A DNA stretch of 64,000 nucleotides from Rhizobium leguminosarum (GTDB lineage: Bacteria; Pseudomonadota; Alphaproteobacteria; Rhizobiales; Rhizobiaceae). The notes beneath the pieces are model-generated. The model was not told the DNA's origin, did not search any database, and worked only from the letters and a program-made list of their open reading frames with translations. Position numbers and translations under genes: made by a program. Below are positions 9,025 to 16,829 of this stretch, piece by piece. The DNA is taken from contig NZ_MZMU01000018.1 of NCBI RefSeq assembly GCF_004123835.1, positions 248,001-312,000 on the forward strand, in the 5' to 3' direction. The first letter of the stretch is position 1, and every line of letters begins with the position of its first letter.

Positions 9025-10515
9025 CTATCTTGCAATGGGAGTCAGAAGATAACTCTCCAACCGCGCCGCCCGGAAGGTCCAGTTCCGCCAGTCCCGCCGG
9101 CGCATCTCAAAATTCCTGGCGAGATAGTACCGAACTGTCGCCGCTTGGCTCCTCTTGTCGATCAGGTGATCCGGCAGCTTGAGGAGGTAGAGATCGAACG
9201 CCGGAATGACGGAAGGACCGAGCGAGGAGAGATAATCAAGGTCGAGCGGCGGACCTTCCTGGCTGATTTCCTGGCTATGGGCGACATTGAAGCGGGCGAT
9301 CACAGCCGGGAAGTCGATGAAGGCGCTGATGTAGAGCACCACAATCAGGGAAGCGAGGTTCGCGGCGATCAGCCACTCGTTGGATCGGTTGAGCAGAATG
9401 CGCAGCAGGATCAAGACAAGGCCGATAGCGACGAGGCCCATCCAGAGACCGGCGGCGACGCGCAGTTCGGTCAGCGAATAGGCCTCGACGTAAAGCCCGA
9501 GCCGCAGCATCGAGGACAGGCAGAGAAGGACGTTCTGGCCGATCCAGGCGTGGACGAGGCCGCGGATCAGCGAATTTTGATCGCCGGGCCCGCCGCGCCG
9601 CATGGCGAGGAGAACGAAACCGGCGGCCAGAAGCGCCGTCGCAATCAGCGGATAGGCGCCGCGATGAGCATATTCGGCGTGGCTCATGTGATCGGGCAGG
9701 TCTGCGCCGCCCCAGAGATAGACGAGATCGAGAAGTGTCTGCACGGCAAAGAGCGCGTTGAAGAGGAGCAGCGACCGCAGCAGGGAGGCCTGCCCGAACG
9801 GTGCATTTCTGGTCGGCACGATGACGAACGCCCTGCTGGCTTGCGACCTCGCAGTGCGCCGCTTCAGGCGCGGCCGCAACATCGCCCAGACCACAGTAGC
9901 GATCATCATCCAGAAGCCGATCCGCCAAAGGTCGAGAAACTGGAGCAGAACGGCAAAACGGATACTGCGCAGCGCGATCTCGATAAGCGGGTTCGCAGCC
10001 GCAAAGAGGAACACGAAGACAGCTGCGAGAACGAGCGGCATGATCCAGAGGCCGACGCCCTGCCAAACGACGGTGAAGGAGAAACGTTTGGCCGGCGTCT
10101 TAAGAAATTTCCTAATATCGTCGGCAAGCCGCAAGGGAATGACAAGAGTGAAACGGAGAAACACCAGCGGCAGACCGGTCAGACTGCGAGGCATAAGCCT
10201 GGCGCCGACGAGAGCAACCGCTATCAGCGCGCTGAAGCAAAGGGCGATGCCGGTCAATGAGGGCGCTTCCAGCAGAGGTGCCGACGCCAGAACCGAGAAC
10301 CCAAGCAGGAGAGCAGCCATTGACGGCGCTCGGATCTTCCCGGCCGAAAGTAGAATGCCGGTGCAGACGGCGAGCGCAAACAGGAAAAGGTTTATCCCGG
10401 GCATCTGACCAAAGATCAGAAAATCAGCCAGCGCCACCAGCGCAAACAGCGCGGCAATCCGGCCACTGCCACGCCTAATGGGCATTGCTTCTGTCAGCGT
10501 GTCGGTTGTGTCCAT
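9025..10515 (-). CDS. DUF4173-like polytopic membrane protein
   Basis: 496-residue integral membrane protein with roughly twelve hydrophobic segments and a hydrophilic C-terminal tail of ~80 residues (FNVAHSQEI..., then LARNFEMRRRDWRNWTF). The pattern matches the DUF4173 family as I remember it; function unknown. It is encoded 48 bases upstream of the response regulator on the same strand, so sensor, regulator and membrane protein may form one transcription unit. Its start overlaps the 3' end of a 64-codon gene by 22 bases. Confidence 0.75.
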   Translation of the reverse strand: MDTTDTLTEAMPIRRGSGRIAALFALVALADFLIFGQMPGINLFLFALAVCTGILLSAGKIRAPSMAALLLGFSVLASAPLLEAPSLTGIALCFSALIAVALVGARLMPRSLTGLPLVFLRFTLVIPLRLADDIRKFLKTPAKRFSFTVVWQGVGLWIMPLVLAAVFVFLFAAANPLIEIALRSIRFAVLLQFLDLWRIGFWMMIATVVWAMLRPRLKRRTARSQASRAFVIVPTRNAPFGQASLLRSLLLFNALFAVQTLLDLVYLWGGADLPDHMSHAEYAHRGAYPLIATALLAAGFVLLAMRRGGPGDQNSLIRGLVHAWIGQNVLLCLSSMLRLGLYVEAYSLTELRVAAGLWMGLVAIGLVLILLRILLNRSNEWLIAANLASLIVVLYISAFIDFPAVIARFNVAHSQEISQEGPPLDLDYLSSLGPSVIPAFDLYLLKLPDHLIDKRSQAATVRYYLARNFEMRRRDWRNWTFRAARLESYLLTPIAR

Positions 10516-10688
10516 TGCCGCTCCTCTGGTCCATGCCGCTTTTCGATCACGATGAGCATGTTTACCGGGCTGCCCTCAGAGACGGCCTCTCGAGACCAGC
10601 CTGCCTCCGTCAGCCACCATCCATCGTTGCGGAGGCGATCCGGCAAAATGGGCGGTGTGACGCGAGGCGGGATGTCGTTCTTGCTCAT
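10494..10688 (-). CDS. Small hypothetical protein upstream of the DUF4173-like gene
   Basis: 64-codon frame that overlaps the start of the DUF4173-like gene by 22 bases, which suggests translational coupling. The peptide (MSKNDIPPRVTPPILPDRL... then NDGWWLTEAGWSR) is soluble and has no signal peptide or membrane segment. No strong ribosome-binding site is visible before the ATG. I do not recognise a domain. Overlap and composition favour a real gene, but it remains uncertain. Confidence 0.5.
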   Translation of the reverse strand: MSKNDIPPRVTPPILPDRLRNDGWWLTEAGWSREAVSEGSPVNMLIVIEKRHGPEERQWTQPTR

Positions 10689-10812
10689 AGCGGAAGAATG
10701 CCGCGCCGGATTGCAGATTTTGCGCAGAGAGTGAGCAGCAATTTAGGAAAATCGCCCGGACCTATGAGGTCACGCGGCGGCATCTCCAAATCATATCCCG
10801 TGTGAAGATGGC

Positions 10813-10877
10813 TACTGCATAATTCAAAAGTGCTACAGCGTCCTTTGCGGCTCTCGAAAAGACGCACGGCGCTGTAG
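10813..10877. repeat. Palindromic intergenic repeat, copy 1 (type A)
   Basis: CTACAGCG (10833-10840) pairs with CGCTGTAG (10870-10877), with further inner pairing (TTTGCG against CGCA). The flank AATTCAAAAGTG continues the element. The same sequence in opposite orientation occurs at 13819-13877. This is the pattern of dispersed palindromic repeats found between rhizobial genes. Confidence 0.65.
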
Positions 10878-10989
10878 AATTTACGATTGCCGCAGACGGG
10901 GCTCCCAGATATCGGCGTAAAACGCCGTCTCGTTTACCGAATGATTTGCCGGGATTTGTAAGAAGATCGTTGAAGAAATGGAGGAGGCC

Positions 10990-11178
10990 TCATCTGAACC
11001 TTGGCGCGCGCTTGGCATTGTGAAGCAATTCGGAGGCAGTCGCGAACGGCCCGAAGAGTTTGAGCAGTAGCGCTTGTTCCTCGGCATCTATGCGGTGACG
11101 AGCGCAGAACTCCGTCACGGACCAGACTTTCGTGAGATCGTCTGTTTCGACTTGCCTGGGTTCGATGTGTTCGGTCAA
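10990..11178 (-). CDS. Small conserved-looking hypothetical protein
   Basis: 62 residues starting at a TTG (11178) preceded by a strong GGAGGA seven bases upstream. The peptide (TEHIEPRQVETDDLTKVW..., containing WSVTEFCARHRID and EEQALLLKLFG) is mostly helical and charged, with no membrane segment. I recall close relatives as uncharacterised small rhizobial proteins, but no function is known to me. Two overlapping frames on the same strand (10881-11087 and 10934-11200) lack such a start signal and are treated as shadows. Confidence 0.65.
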   Translation of the reverse strand: MTEHIEPRQVETDDLTKVWSVTEFCARHRIDAEEQALLLKLFGPFATASELLHNAKRAPRFR

Positions 11179-11291
11179 CGGCGTGTCCTCCGAACATCAA
11201 GACTACGCCACGCCGGCATTTATAAGAACTAGCTAAAAAGGATTATATACCGGCGTCCCGCCGAGCCTTGTATCAGAGTGGCGAATATGCG

Positions 11292-11319
11292 GACGCCCGC
11301 CGATTGCGCGGCGGGCGTC
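11292..11319 (-). terminator. Probable terminator of the Rap adhesin gene
   Basis: An 11-bp perfect inverted repeat, GACGCCCGCCG (11292-11302) and CGGCGGGCGTC (11309-11319), with a 6-base loop lies 27 bases beyond the adhesin stop codon. No long T-run follows on the minus strand, so termination may be partial or factor-assisted. Confidence 0.55.
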
Positions 11320-11345
11320 GTGTCTCACTGATCTATCGCTGCGGA

Positions 11346-12065
11346 TCAAACACCGACGCCGTCGGGATGAGCATCCGTGCCGGTGATGTTGAGCGTCACC
11401 TTGGCAGTGTCCGTGTGGCCTTCGCCATCGGAGATCTTGTAGTAACGGAGAACTTCCGTGTACGTCTGACCTGCATCCAGATCGGAAGTCAGTTCATAGG
11501 TGAATGTGCCATCCGCCTTGACGTGGAACATGCCGTAGGTGCCGGCAACGTCGGTAACGGCGCCATCCTTGGCGTCTACCTGCTCGGTCAGGAACTGACG
11601 CAGGAACATCTTGCCGTTGTCGCCGGCAATGTCGTTGTCCAGAACGTTGCCGCCGATGGCGCTGCCTTCGGTGAAGCTGAAGGTATCGTCGACTGCGATC
11701 GGCTTGACTTGGGTTACGCCCTGGATGTTCAGGGTGAACAGGCCGACATCGGTATGACCGCTGCCGTCGGAGATCTTGTAGGAAACCTTCTCCTGGAACG
11801 ATTCGCCGTTGGCGAAGCCGATCTTGGCAGCGTCGCTCAGGACATAGGTGTAGCTGCCGTCCGGCTTGACGAAGAAGGTGCCGTAATCGCCCTGGATTTG
11901 GGTAACCTGGCTGTTGCCGCTCTTGGCGCCTACGCTTGCGCCGTCGAAAGCGCGCAGGAACAGGTGGCCGTTGTCGGAGGAATCGTTGGAAAGCAGATTT
12001 CCGGAAATAACGTCGGTTTCTTGAAATGTTGCACTATCATCAGTTGCATGTATCGGCGAAGCCAT
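11346..12065 (-). CDS. rapA: Rap-family cadherin-like adhesin (RapA-like)
   Basis: 239-residue protein made of two tandem repeats, about residues 1-115 and 118-235. Each has the pattern AxDDxxxFxE, GNLLSND / GNVLDND, GTFFVKPDGSYTY / GMFHVKADGTFTY, and YKISDGxGHTD. This is the Ra/CHDL cadherin-like fold of the Rhizobium adhering proteins. Known Rap proteins are secreted without a Sec signal by the PrsDE type I system and bind the cell pole and exopolysaccharide with calcium; no Sec signal is visible here either. The length and two-domain architecture match RapA1/RapA2. The start at 12065 has GAGGAGAG upstream. Confidence 0.85.
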   Translation of the reverse strand: MASPIHATDDSATFQETDVISGNLLSNDSSDNGHLFLRAFDGASVGAKSGNSQVTQIQGDYGTFFVKPDGSYTYVLSDAAKIGFANGESFQEKVSYKISDGSGHTDVGLFTLNIQGVTQVKPIAVDDTFSFTEGSAIGGNVLDNDIAGDNGKMFLRQFLTEQVDAKDGAVTDVAGTYGMFHVKADGTFTYELTSDLDAGQTYTEVLRYYKISDGEGHTDTAKVTLNITGTDAHPDGVGV

Positions 12066-12519
12066 TGCTCTCTCCTCAAATTGTTTATTAGCGGGTCAAT
12101 TTCGACCTCAGCGAGCGGCTCCTTTAACAACCTATTAATACTACAAGTCAATGGGCTATTTAACAGAAGGTTAATTTCGATGCCGATCTTCGCGTTGCTT
12201 CCATTCCGGCGGAATAATGTCGCTCTCGCGCCAAATTGAAGAAAATTCGGCAAAAACTATACCCGGCTAACTTGAATAAAATGGCACCGAGTATATCTGA
12301 AGGCGATTAGCGGTGCCCGCGCCATGCCATCCGGGCTATCCGTTGCAATTCTGCTCGCCGAGCCCTATGTTGCTGGATGTACCCGATCCAAGCGGAAATC
12401 CAAGCCGTTGCCGGCTGCTGATTGAGACGCTTATGCATCGGCGCGCGCCATAAGGCTGCGTGATGGGCAATCCCACAAACAATCGATAACGCCGGCCAAG
12501 GCCGGCAAAGGATTTCTTT
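12066..12519. other. Adhesin promoter region, no confident gene
   Basis: About 450 bases between the Rap gene (minus strand) and the small gene at 12520 (plus strand). The left half (about 12066-12300) is distinctly AT-richer than the surroundings and probably carries the adhesin promoter and regulatory sites. The right half includes a palindrome GCCGGCCAAGGCCGGC at 12491-12506, immediately before the next gene. A 43-codon minus-strand frame here (12307-12438) is too weakly supported to call. Confidence 0.4.
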
Positions 12520-12672
12520 TTGAACAACACACATACAGCCACCGCGATTGCGGCGGCGAATCCGCGTGAGGATGACGAGGCTGTCCGCAGCGTTCCCAGG
12601 AGCTGGAAGCCGTTTCCCTGCCTTCTCACCCGCCGCGAATTGCAGGCTCTGATCGCCGAGCAGCTCGGCTGA
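12520..12672 (+). CDS. Small hypothetical protein (50 aa) upstream of rpsU
   Basis: A short frame beginning at TTG (12520) with AAAGGA seven bases upstream. The peptide is NNTHTATAIAAANPRED... ending LLTRRELQALIAEQLG. No membrane segment is present. The C-terminal SWKPFPCLLTRRELQ looks like a conserved helix-forming motif. The good ribosome-binding site, same-strand placement 40 bases before rpsU and a GC palindrome just upstream (12491-12506) support a real gene. Function unknown. Confidence 0.55.
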   Translation: MNNTHTATAIAAANPREDDEAVRSVPRSWKPFPCLLTRRELQALIAEQLG

Positions 12673-12712
12673 GCGGCGATCGGGCCACCATCCCAGACAA
12701 GGAGAACTCGAA

Positions 12713-12949
12713 ATGCAGGTACTCGTCAGAGACAACAATGTCGATCAAGCGCTCAGAGTCTTGAAAAAGAAAATGCAGCGCGAAGGGCTGTTTCGCGAAA
12801 TGAAGGAACGGCGCGCCTATGAGAAGCCGTCCGAACGGCGCGTCAGGGAAAAGGCGCAGGCGATCAGCCGACATCGCAAGGCTGCACGCAAGCAGATGCA
12901 GCGTGAAGGCCTGCTGCCCGGTTCGAAGCGGGCGGTGGCCGCCCGTTAG
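12713..12949 (+). CDS. rpsU: 30S ribosomal protein bS21
   Basis: 78-residue highly basic protein with the bS21 signature (MQVLVRDNNVDQALRVLKKK, then EGLFREMKERRAYEKPSERR). bS21 joins the small subunit and helps initiation at Shine-Dalgarno sequences. AAGGAGA precedes the ATG. The 3' end contains a 7-bp stem, CGGGCGG (12929-12935) with CCGCCCG (12939-12945), overlapping the stop, possibly a terminator. Rhizobia often carry more than one rpsU; which copy this is cannot be told here. Confidence 0.95.
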   Translation: MQVLVRDNNVDQALRVLKKKMQREGLFREMKERRAYEKPSERRVREKAQAISRHRKAARKQMQREGLLPGSKRAVAAR

Positions 12950-13011
12950 CGGCTTTATCCTCGCTAGCCTTCCCGGGCTTTGGTGGTTACATTCCCCTGA
13001 AAGGACAGACA

Positions 13012-13206
13012 ATGGACGAACTCAATAGCCTCACCGTTTCGGAAGAACGCCTCGAGGATTGCCGCGATGTCGTGGAGCCGGATCTGCAGGATCTGATTCA
13101 ACGCGCTCTGACATCGGGCTTTTCCCGGGAGGAAGTTCTCATCGCCGTCAGCGAACTGGTCGCCGAAGACTTTGCAATGGTCATGAGAACCCCAAGCGTC
13201 CATTGA
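13012..13206 (+). CDS. Small acidic hypothetical protein (64 aa)
   Basis: 64 residues (MDELNSLTVSEERLEDCRD..., then LIQRALTSGFSREEVLIAVSELV), predicted helical and acidic, with no membrane segment. AAAGGA precedes the ATG by six bases. It lies 62 bases after rpsU on the same strand. I recall similar uncharacterised proteins in rhizobia but cannot assign a role. Confidence 0.6.
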   Translation: MDELNSLTVSEERLEDCRDVVEPDLQDLIQRALTSGFSREEVLIAVSELVAEDFAMVMRTPSVH

Positions 13207-13314
13207 TCGACTGCGTGCCTCGATCACCTTGGGAATGGGCTCATTAGGGCTCGCCGCTGGGAACATCGGCCGCGGCAGATGGTTACTTCGTCTCTTGCAC
13301 AGATGGAGATGACG

Positions 13315-13794
13315 ATGGCCAATCAAGACGACGCGACACGGGTATGGGAATTGATCGACAAGATCGGGTTTTGCATGCTGACGACCCGCAGCGGCGACGA
13401 TCTGCGAGCCCGCCCGATGTCCGCCTATACCGCGCAGCTCGAGAATGCGATCTATTTTCTGACCGATGTCAGCAGCCACAAGGACGATGAAATCACTCGC
13501 TGGCCACACGTGTGCCTCGCCTTTGCCGACACCAAGGGACAGAAATACGTCTCCGTATCAGGGACGGCCGAGGTGCAAAACGACCGGGAGAGAATCAGGG
13601 AATTATGGGCGACGCCGGCAAAAGCGTGGTGGGACAATCCCGACGATCCTTCCATCCGCATCCTCAAGATTACCCCGTCTTCGGCCGAATATTGGGACAG
13701 CCCGGGCACGATCATCAGCTATATCAAGATGGCGGCCGCAGCGGTCTCGAACACCAAACCTGATATGGGCGACAATGCCGAGGTCAAGCTTTAG
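13315..13794 (+). CDS. Pyridoxamine 5'-phosphate oxidase-like / general stress protein 26 family
   Basis: 159-residue FMN-binding split-barrel protein. Motifs include GFCMLTTRSGDDLRARPM near the start, VCLAFADTKGQKYVSVSGTAEV in the middle and WWDNPDDPSIRILKITPSSAEYWD. This matches the PNPOx-like general stress protein family rather than the true PdxH enzyme. The ATG at 13315 follows TGGAGAT; an in-frame upstream start at 13279 lacks a better signal. It stands alone, followed by a palindromic repeat. Confidence 0.85.
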   Translation: MANQDDATRVWELIDKIGFCMLTTRSGDDLRARPMSAYTAQLENAIYFLTDVSSHKDDEITRWPHVCLAFADTKGQKYVSVSGTAEVQNDRERIRELWATPAKAWWDNPDDPSIRILKITPSSAEYWDSPGTIISYIKMAAAAVSNTKPDMGDNAEVKL

Positions 13795-13818
13795 CGCATC
13801 GTCGGCCATTAAGGCCGC

Positions 13819-13912
13819 TTACAGCGCCGCATCTTTTAGACGCGCAAAGGATGCTGTAACACTTTGAATTGCTGCATCATTTTATCCTTACATCGATTCC
13901 GGCTAAGGAATT
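13819..13912. repeat. Palindromic intergenic repeat, copy 2 (types A plus B)
   Basis: TTACAGC (13819-13825) pairs with GCTGTAA (13853-13859) around ATCTTTTAGACGCGCAAAGG, followed by CACTTTGAATTGCTGCAT and a second small hairpin CCTTA...TAAGG containing ATCGATTCC. The first part repeats the element at 10813-10877 in opposite orientation, and the second part repeats that at 15852-15877. Non-coding, between two 3' ends. Confidence 0.65.
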
Positions 13913-14819
13913 ATGCCGGAGCCGATGCCTTGACAAAGTCGATGAATGCCCGGAGCGGCGCCGGCACCAGCCGACGTCCGGGATAGTAGAGGAATGGCCC
14001 GGAGAAGCGCTGCCACCACGGTTCGAGGACGGGCTCGAGCGCGCCACTGTCTATATGCGGGCGCAACCAGTCCTCGAAGAGGCAGACGATCCCTGTTCCT
14101 GATATCGCGGCATCGACGGCCAAATCGGTCGCTCCGCCGACCCGCACGATCAGCGGCCCCGTCGGGTCCACTCGCACGATCTCGCCATCGCGCTCGAACT
14201 CCCACGGCGCCGTCATCGCGCCGCTGTCGAAACGGCCCAATATGCAGGCATGGCCGAGCAGCTCGCTCGGATGTTGCGGCCGGCCTCGGCGATCGAGGTA
14301 GTCGGGGGAGGCTGCGATGGCAAAGCGCTGGACGCGTGGCCCGATCGGTATCGCGATCATATCCTGCTCCAACCGCTCGTCGTAGCGGATGCCGGCGTCG
14401 CAGCCGGCCGCGATCACGTCGACAAAGCTCTCGTCGGTGACCACCTCCAGCCGAATATCGGGATAGGCGGCGAGGAACGGTGGAACGATGGCGGGCAGCA
14501 CCAGCCGCGCCGCGCTGACCGGCACATTGAGGCGCAAGGCACCGACCGGCCTGTCGCGAAATCCGTTGACGACGTCGAGGGCGGACTCCACCTCGCTCAA
14601 AGCAGGGCCGAGCCGCTCCAGCAAGCCCTTGCCCGCTTCGGTCGGGACGACGCTGCGTGTCGTCCGGTTGAGCAGCCTGACGCCGAGCTGGCCCTCCAGG
14701 CGACGCACCGCTTCGCTGAGGAAGGAGGCGCTGCTGCCGCTGACGCGCGCGCCTTCGCGAAAACCGCCGGCACGTGCCACGGCAACAAAGGCATTGAGAT
14801 CATCCAGATCCGCTTTCAT
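13911..14819 (-). CDS. LysR-family transcriptional regulator
   Basis: 302 residues. The N-terminal winged HTH (DLNAFVAVARAGGFREGAR, then RRLEGQLGVRLLNRTTRSV) is followed by a LysR substrate-binding domain. The ATG at 14819 (MKADLDDL) is chosen for homology of the start and a GGAG upstream; an in-frame upstream start at 14858 is less likely. It is divergent from the PdxI-like aldo/keto reductase with about 107 bases between starts, the usual LysR-target geometry. Confidence 0.88.
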   Translation of the reverse strand: MKADLDDLNAFVAVARAGGFREGARVSGSSASFLSEAVRRLEGQLGVRLLNRTTRSVVPTEAGKGLLERLGPALSEVESALDVVNGFRDRPVGALRLNVPVSAARLVLPAIVPPFLAAYPDIRLEVVTDESFVDVIAAGCDAGIRYDERLEQDMIAIPIGPRVQRFAIAASPDYLDRRGRPQHPSELLGHACILGRFDSGAMTAPWEFERDGEIVRVDPTGPLIVRVGGATDLAVDAAISGTGIVCLFEDWLRPHIDSGALEPVLEPWWQRFSGPFLYYPGRRLVPAPLRAFIDFVKASAPA

Positions 14820-14881
14820 TGTTCGCCACTCCGCACAGCCCGTGCGGATTATAGCCAATTTTCACGCGCTCCGACAATGCT

Positions 14882-14900
14882 TATCTTGGGCCTATCTTGG
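14882..14900 (+). promoter_or_regulatory. Direct repeat in the LysR / aldo-keto reductase intergenic region
   Basis: TATCTTGG occurs at 14882-14889 and again at 14893-14900, eleven bases apart, i.e. one DNA turn. It lies just upstream of the reductase ribosome-binding site and is a candidate regulator contact or core promoter element. Confidence 0.3.
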
Positions 14901-14926
14901 CGTCATCTCTTGAAAGGAGTTGGATC

Positions 14927-15802
14927 ATGTCCACTATCGATCAGTCCGGCACGTTCAACCTCGGCGGCCGCAGCGTGAAGCGGCTTGGCTATGGCGCCAT
15001 GCAGCTTGCCGGGCCTGGCGTGTTTGGTCCGCCCAAAGATCATGGCGCGGCCTTGGCCGTGCTGCGAGAGGCGGTTGCGAGCGGCGTAAACCACATCGAC
15101 ACCAGCGACTTCTATGGCCCGCACGTCACCAACCAGATCATCCGCGAAGCGCTGCATCCCTATCGCGACGATCTCGTCATCGTCACCAAGATCGGCGCCC
15201 GGCGCGGCGCGGATGGATCATGGATTCCGGCCTTCTCGCGCGAAGAGCTGACGGAGGCGGTACACGACAACCTCCGCAATCTCGGCCTCGATGTGCTTGA
15301 TGTCGTTAATCTCAGGATCATGTTCGACGTGCACGGCCCGGCCGAAGGGTCGATCGAAGCGCCCCTAACGGTGCTGGCCGATCTCCAGCGGCAAGGCCTG
15401 GTCCGTCACGTCGGGCTGAGCAACGCCACATCGAGGCAGATCGCCGAAGGACGTGGGATCACCGATATCGTCTGCGTGCAAAATCAGTACAATCTGGCGC
15501 ATCGGGGCGACGATAGGCTGATCGACGACCTCGCGCGCGCCGGCATCGCCTATGTGCCGTTCTTCCCGCTCGGCGGGTTCAGCCCGCTGCAGTCGTCCAC
15601 CCTGTCCGATGTCGCCGCACGCCTTGATGCCACGCCCATGCAGGTGGCGCTTGCCTGGCTGCTGCGTCGCGCCGAAAATATCCTGCTGATCCCCGGCACT
15701 TCATCCGTCGGCCATCTCAGGGAGAACCTCGCCGCCGCCGCGCTCGTGCTGCCGGATGACGCCGTTTCGGAATTGAACCGCATGGCAGATGTCGCCGCCT
15801 GA
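14927..15802 (+). CDS. pdxI: Aldo/keto reductase, PdxI/YdbC-like (pyridoxal reductase)
   Basis: 291 residues, closely resembling E. coli YdbC/PdxI throughout as I remember it (LGYGAMQLAGPGVFGPP, NHIDTSDFYGPHVTNQ, IAYVPFFPLGGF, LIPGTSSVGHLREN). PdxI reduces pyridoxal to pyridoxine with NADPH in B6 salvage. The catalytic D58, Y63 and K88 are present; the usual histidine is replaced by asparagine in DVVNLRI, as in YdbC itself. AAAGGAG precedes the ATG at 14927. The LysR gene lies divergent. The assignment is by family resemblance; other small aldehydes are possible substrates. Confidence 0.85.
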   Translation: MSTIDQSGTFNLGGRSVKRLGYGAMQLAGPGVFGPPKDHGAALAVLREAVASGVNHIDTSDFYGPHVTNQIIREALHPYRDDLVIVTKIGARRGADGSWIPAFSREELTEAVHDNLRNLGLDVLDVVNLRIMFDVHGPAEGSIEAPLTVLADLQRQGLVRHVGLSNATSRQIAEGRGITDIVCVQNQYNLAHRGDDRLIDDLARAGIAYVPFFPLGGFSPLQSSTLSDVAARLDATPMQVALAWLLRRAENILLIPGTSSVGHLRENLAAAALVLPDDAVSELNRMADVAA

Positions 15803-15820
15803 AGGTCGCCGGCGATCCGA

Positions 15821-15845
15821 CGCCACGCTCTTGCGCGGCGTGGCG
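15821..15845 (+). terminator. Hairpin after the aldo/keto reductase gene
   Basis: CGCCACGC (15821-15828) pairs perfectly with GCGTGGCG (15838-15845), 18 bases after the stop codon. No T-run follows. Probable transcription end or mRNA 3' stabiliser. Confidence 0.5.
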
Positions 15846-15851
15846 TAGCAA

Positions 15852-15877
15852 TCCCTAAATCGATTCCGATTTAGGGA
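15852..15877. repeat. Palindromic intergenic repeat (type B)
   Basis: TCCCTAAATCG (15852-15862) and CGATTTAGGGA (15867-15877) form an 11-bp perfect inverted repeat with a 4-base loop. The core ATCGATTCC recurs in the B part of the repeat at 13881-13912. It lies between the convergent ends of the reductase and ppk2 genes. Confidence 0.6.
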
Positions 15878-15914
15878 ATTAAGCGGTAGCCCGCCGCCGG
15901 TTGCGACTATGCTT

Positions 15915-16829
15915 TCAATAGCGCTCCGGCACATGCATTTCAGGCGGAACCGGCGCCCTGTTGTAATCGGCGTGACGGATGCGGTCCGGCAACTGGATCT
16001 CCGGTTTCGGAACATCCTCGTAAGGGATCTGTTCGAGAAGATGAGCAATGCAGTTCAACCGCGCCCGTTTCTTGTCCACGGCCTGTACCACCCACCAGGG
16101 TGTATCTTCCGTGTGCGTACGCGCCAGCATTTCTTCCTTGGCTTTGGTGTATTCCTCCCAATGGACGCGGCTTTCCATATCCATCGGTGAGAGCTTCCAT
16201 TGCTTCAGCGGATCGTGGATACGCATCTTGAAGCGGAATTCCTGCTCCTCGTCGGTGATCGAAAACCAGTATTTGATCAGCACGATTCCGGAGCGGACAA
16301 GCATCCGCTCGAATTCAGGCACCGAGCGGAAGAACTCCTCGAGTTCATCAGGGGTGCAGAACCCCATCACGCGCTCTACACCGGCGCGATTGTACCAGCT
16401 TCGGTCGAAGAGCACGATCTCGCCGGCGGTCGGAAGATGCGGGACATAACGCTGGAAATACCATTGATGGCGTTCCCGCTCGGTAGGGGCGGGCAGCGCG
16501 ACCGTCCGGCAGACGCGCGGATTGAGCCGCTGGGTCACGCGCTTGATCGCGCCTCCCTTGCCGGCCGAATCCCGGCCTTCAAACAGCACCACCACCTTCA
16601 GCTTCTTATGCTGAACCCAATCCTGCAGCCGCACCAGTTCGTGCTGCAACCGGAAAAGCTCCCGGAAGTAGATCTTTCGCTCGAGCGTCTGCTCCGCCGG
16701 TTCCGACATTCCTTCGGCGACCAGATCGTCGAGCCGGTCTTCCTCCATCTGCATTTCCAGCTCTTCATCGAAGCTGTCGGCGATTTCGGCCTTTATACGG
16801 CTGAGTTGGTCCTGAGGTGTTTGAGTCAT
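15915..16829 (-). CDS. ppk2: Polyphosphate kinase 2
   Basis: 304-residue single-domain PPK2, which uses polyphosphate to phosphorylate nucleoside diphosphates (or the reverse). Walker A GRDSAGKG is at 85-92, the DRSWYNRAGVERVMGF segment supplies the Walker B aspartate, and the lid and C-terminus (KYWFSITDEEQ, VHWEEYTKAKEEM, DKKRARLNC) are complete. The ATG at 16829 (MTQTPQ) has AGGAAGGA upstream; an upstream frame extension to 16865 is less likely. It lies 150 bases downstream of the GMC oxidoreductase gene and may have its own promoter there. Confidence 0.93.
   Translation of the reverse strand: MTQTPQDQLSRIKAEIADSFDEELEMQMEEDRLDDLVAEGMSEPAEQTLERKIYFRELFRLQHELVRLQDWVQHKKLKVVVLFEGRDSAGKGGAIKRVTQRLNPRVCRTVALPAPTERERHQWYFQRYVPHLPTAGEIVLFDRSWYNRAGVERVMGFCTPDELEEFFRSVPEFERMLVRSGIVLIKYWFSITDEEQEFRFKMRIHDPLKQWKLSPMDMESRVHWEEYTKAKEEMLARTHTEDTPWWVVQAVDKKRARLNCIAHLLEQIPYEDVPKPEIQLPDRIRHADYNRAPVPPEMHVPERY

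Noticed and set aside
8893..10260. 455-codon plus-strand open frame
   Set aside because: It is antisense to the DUF4173-like membrane gene and the regulator start; its translation is highly charged and low in hydrophobic order, typical of a shadow in high-GC DNA.
10552..10734. 60-codon plus-strand frame opposite the 64-codon gene
   Set aside because: The minus-strand frame overlaps the next gene in an operon-like way and has the more protein-like composition.
11268..12239. 323-codon plus-strand open frame
   Set aside because: Antisense to the Rap adhesin; its apparent internal repeats only mirror the two cadherin-like repeats on the other strand.
12307..12438. 43-codon minus-strand frame (ends RRAELQRIARMAWRGHR) with a DUF1127-like flavour
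   Set aside because: No ribosome-binding site before its ATG, and too short to judge; kept as a possibility only.
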